From Flammeovirga pectinis (lineage in GTDB: Bacteria > Bacteroidota > Bacteroidia > Cytophagales > Flammeovirgaceae), in contig NZ_CP034562.1 of assembly GCF_003970675.1 (NCBI RefSeq), positions 496,001-560,000 on the forward strand: a DNA stretch of 64,000 nt, read 5' to 3'. Position 1 is the stretch's first letter, and every line of letters starts with the position of its first letter. Under the pieces are notes generated by a model, which worked only from the letters and a program-made list of their open reading frames with translations, did no database searches and was not told the DNA's origin. Shown piece after piece: positions 62,709 through 64,000 of the stretch. Made by a program: the position numbers and the translations under genes.

Positions 62709-64000
62709 ATGGGGTTCAACACGTTGACAACCAAAGAAAAAGCACTGAAAATTAATTTAGACCCAACAATTTATGGGTCTTTAGCCGAAATTGGAGCAGG
62801 CCAAGAGGTTGCTGCAAATTTTTTTAAGGCGGGTGCAGCATCAGGAACAATAGCAAAAACAATATCTGCATACGATATGTCTTTTTCAGATGCTATCTAT
62901 GGGCCTGAGCCTGGAGGAAGATACGTTTGCCAAAGTAGGGTAGAAAGAATGCTTAAAAAGGAGTTTGGACTTCTTGGAGAACGTTTACCAACAAGAAAAG
63001 ACGAGACTTGCTTTTTTGCTTTTGCAGATACAATTGAACAATTAAATTTTAATAGAACAAATCAAGGACATGGTTGGTTAGGACTTCGTTTTCAAACACG
63101 CCCTAATTCAATCCCTAATGAGTGTGTTCTACATGTTGAATTAAAAGATAATGATCCTCTTTTACAACAAGAGACCATTGGTATTTTAGGGGTAAACCTT
63201 ATTCACGCATGTTTCTACCAAACCAATAATGTTGATGAGTTCTTAAGTTCATTAATGGATGGTTTAAGTATTCATAAGATAATTGTAAATTTTGTTCGTG
63301 TAAGTGGACCAGATTTCTTAGATGTCGATAACCGATTATTAAGTTTATTATTGGTTAAAAACGGTCTTGCAAAAACAACAATGTTTGGACCTGATGGCCA
63401 AGTAGCTTTACCTCAAGATTTCTTGTATAAAAAGAATATCCTTGTATTAAGAGGTAGATTTAGACCAATCACAAAAGTAAATATCGATATGATGGAGCGT
63501 TCTTATGAACACTTTAAAAATGATCCAGATGTTGATGAAAATAATATAGTAACTGTTTCAGAACTTACTTTAGAAAACCTTAGAATTTCTGAGGATAGAA
63601 AGAAAGACGAAACAGATTTCTTGGACCGTGTAGATATGCTATGTTCTTTAGGGTACACAGTAATGATATCTAAATACCAAGAGTATTATCGTTTAACAAA
63701 CTACCTTTCTAGGTTTACTAGAGGAAAGAAAATTGGTGTAGCTGTTGGTAGATATAACTTAGAATATATCTTTAATCCAGATTATTACCAACATCTTAAA
63801 GGGGGTATTTTAGAAGCTTTTGGTTTCCTTTTTGGTAGAAATATTAAACTTTATGTTTATCCTTCTTTAGATAGAGAATCATTAAACCCTAATGAGTTAT
63901 TAACGAGTGATAGTATCAATCTTGCAGAATCTCAAAGAGCGTTATTTCAATCTATGGTTGATAATGACAAAATTGAAGACCTAAAAGATTGTGATCCTAA
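62709..64000 (+). CDS. Conserved cytosolic protein, partial (runs off window)
   Basis: About 430 codons are present and the frame is still open at the window edge, so the C-terminus is missing. It starts MGFNTLTTKEKALKINLDPTIYG, with no signal peptide. Recognisable stretches such as SLAEIGAGQEVAANFFKAG, FSDAIYGPEPGGRYVCQSRV and FAFADTIEQLNFNRTNQGHGWLGLRFQ suggest a widely conserved large protein, but I cannot assign a reaction. It has its own promoter and a long structured leader. Confidence 0.8.
   Translation, partial: MGFNTLTTKEKALKINLDPTIYGSLAEIGAGQEVAANFFKAGAASGTIAKTISAYDMSFSDAIYGPEPGGRYVCQSRVERMLKKEFGLLGERLPTRKDETCFFAFADTIEQLNFNRTNQGHGWLGLRFQTRPNSIPNECVLHVELKDNDPLLQQETIGILGVNLIHACFYQTNNVDEFLSSLMDGLSIHKIIVNFVRVSGPDFLDVDNRLLSLLLVKNGLAKTTMFGPDGQVALPQDFLYKKNILVLRGRFRPITKVNIDMMERSYEHFKNDPDVDENNIVTVSELTLENLRISEDRKKDETDFLDRVDMLCSLGYTVMISKYQEYYRLTNYLSRFTRGKKIGVAVGRYNLEYIFNPDYYQHLKGGILEAFGFLFGRNIKLYVYPSLDRESLNPNELLTSDSINLAESQRALFQSMVDNDKIEDLKDCDP

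Noticed and set aside
1-64000. CRISPR array or insertion sequence
   Set aside because: No repeated spacer pattern and no transposase frame were seen on either strand.

Overview
The window looks like chromosomal DNA of a marine Bacteroidota, most like the Cytophagales/Flammeovirga group. The basis is strong AT richness, repeated Bacteroidota-type -7 elements (TAnnTTTG) ahead of genes, a PorZ-type component of type IX secretion, a TonB-dependent receptor with a carboxypeptidase-regulatory-like N-terminus, type III glutamine synthetase, LytTR signalling and a Bacteroidota-style LptC. Genus-level placement is an inference. I see no rRNA, CRISPR array, insertion sequence, integrase or prophage gene. 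The gene content is housekeeping and envelope functions in small operons, very often separated by strong intrinsic hairpin terminators between convergent genes.

Layout. 1-8.6 kb: a small lipoprotein, PorZ, a lipoprotein alpha-amylase (GH13), a CoA-type Nudix hydrolase, HemN, a PhzF-family protein and a DM13 lipoprotein. 8.6-12.2 kb: the ferrous iron operon feoAB, an alpha/beta hydrolase and tRNA-His. 12.4-17.5 kb: a nitrogen module on the minus strand (GSIII glnN, an outer-membrane porin, amt) with a long inverted repeat ahead of amt. 17.8-28.2 kb: topB, an NTF2-like exported protein, a MacB-type ATPase/permease pair, a stand-alone helical-repeat protein that resembles the sensor part of large STAND kinases, a previously uncalled 44-residue basic peptide gene in its own transcription unit, and a LysM lytic transglycosylase. 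28.3-34.7 kb: an M16 peptidase lipoprotein, glutaminase, a two-gene short-chain chromate transporter and a Tat-exported TIM-barrel protein. 34.8-39.1 kb: a probable metal-uptake operon (small Cys-motif protein, TonB receptor, PepSY membrane protein).

39.2-52.2 kb: a PorT-like barrel, a LytTR two-component pair with a small membrane protein, then a compact TetR-controlled operon encoding a LolA-like carrier, two LolC/E-like permeases, a LolD-like ATPase and an outer-membrane protein. Together these form an apparently complete route from inner membrane to outer membrane. Its promoter carries an 18-bp palindrome overlapping the -33 element. Then come two tandem paralogs of an unrecognised exported protein and an atypical PlsC acyltransferase. 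52.5-64 kb: rplU-rpmA, a dnaA with a hugely expanded Q/N/P-rich linker, a large membrane-anchored protein whose frame has no canonical start codon, lptC followed by two tiny membrane proteins and an exported protein, a VWA membrane protein, and a conserved gene cut by the window edge.

The observations most worth a second look are the LolCDE/LolA/OMP cassette with its operator, the prion-like DnaA linker, the start-less ORF after dnaA, the hairpin cluster and micro-ORF at 26.45-26.85 kb, and the tandem exported paralogs.
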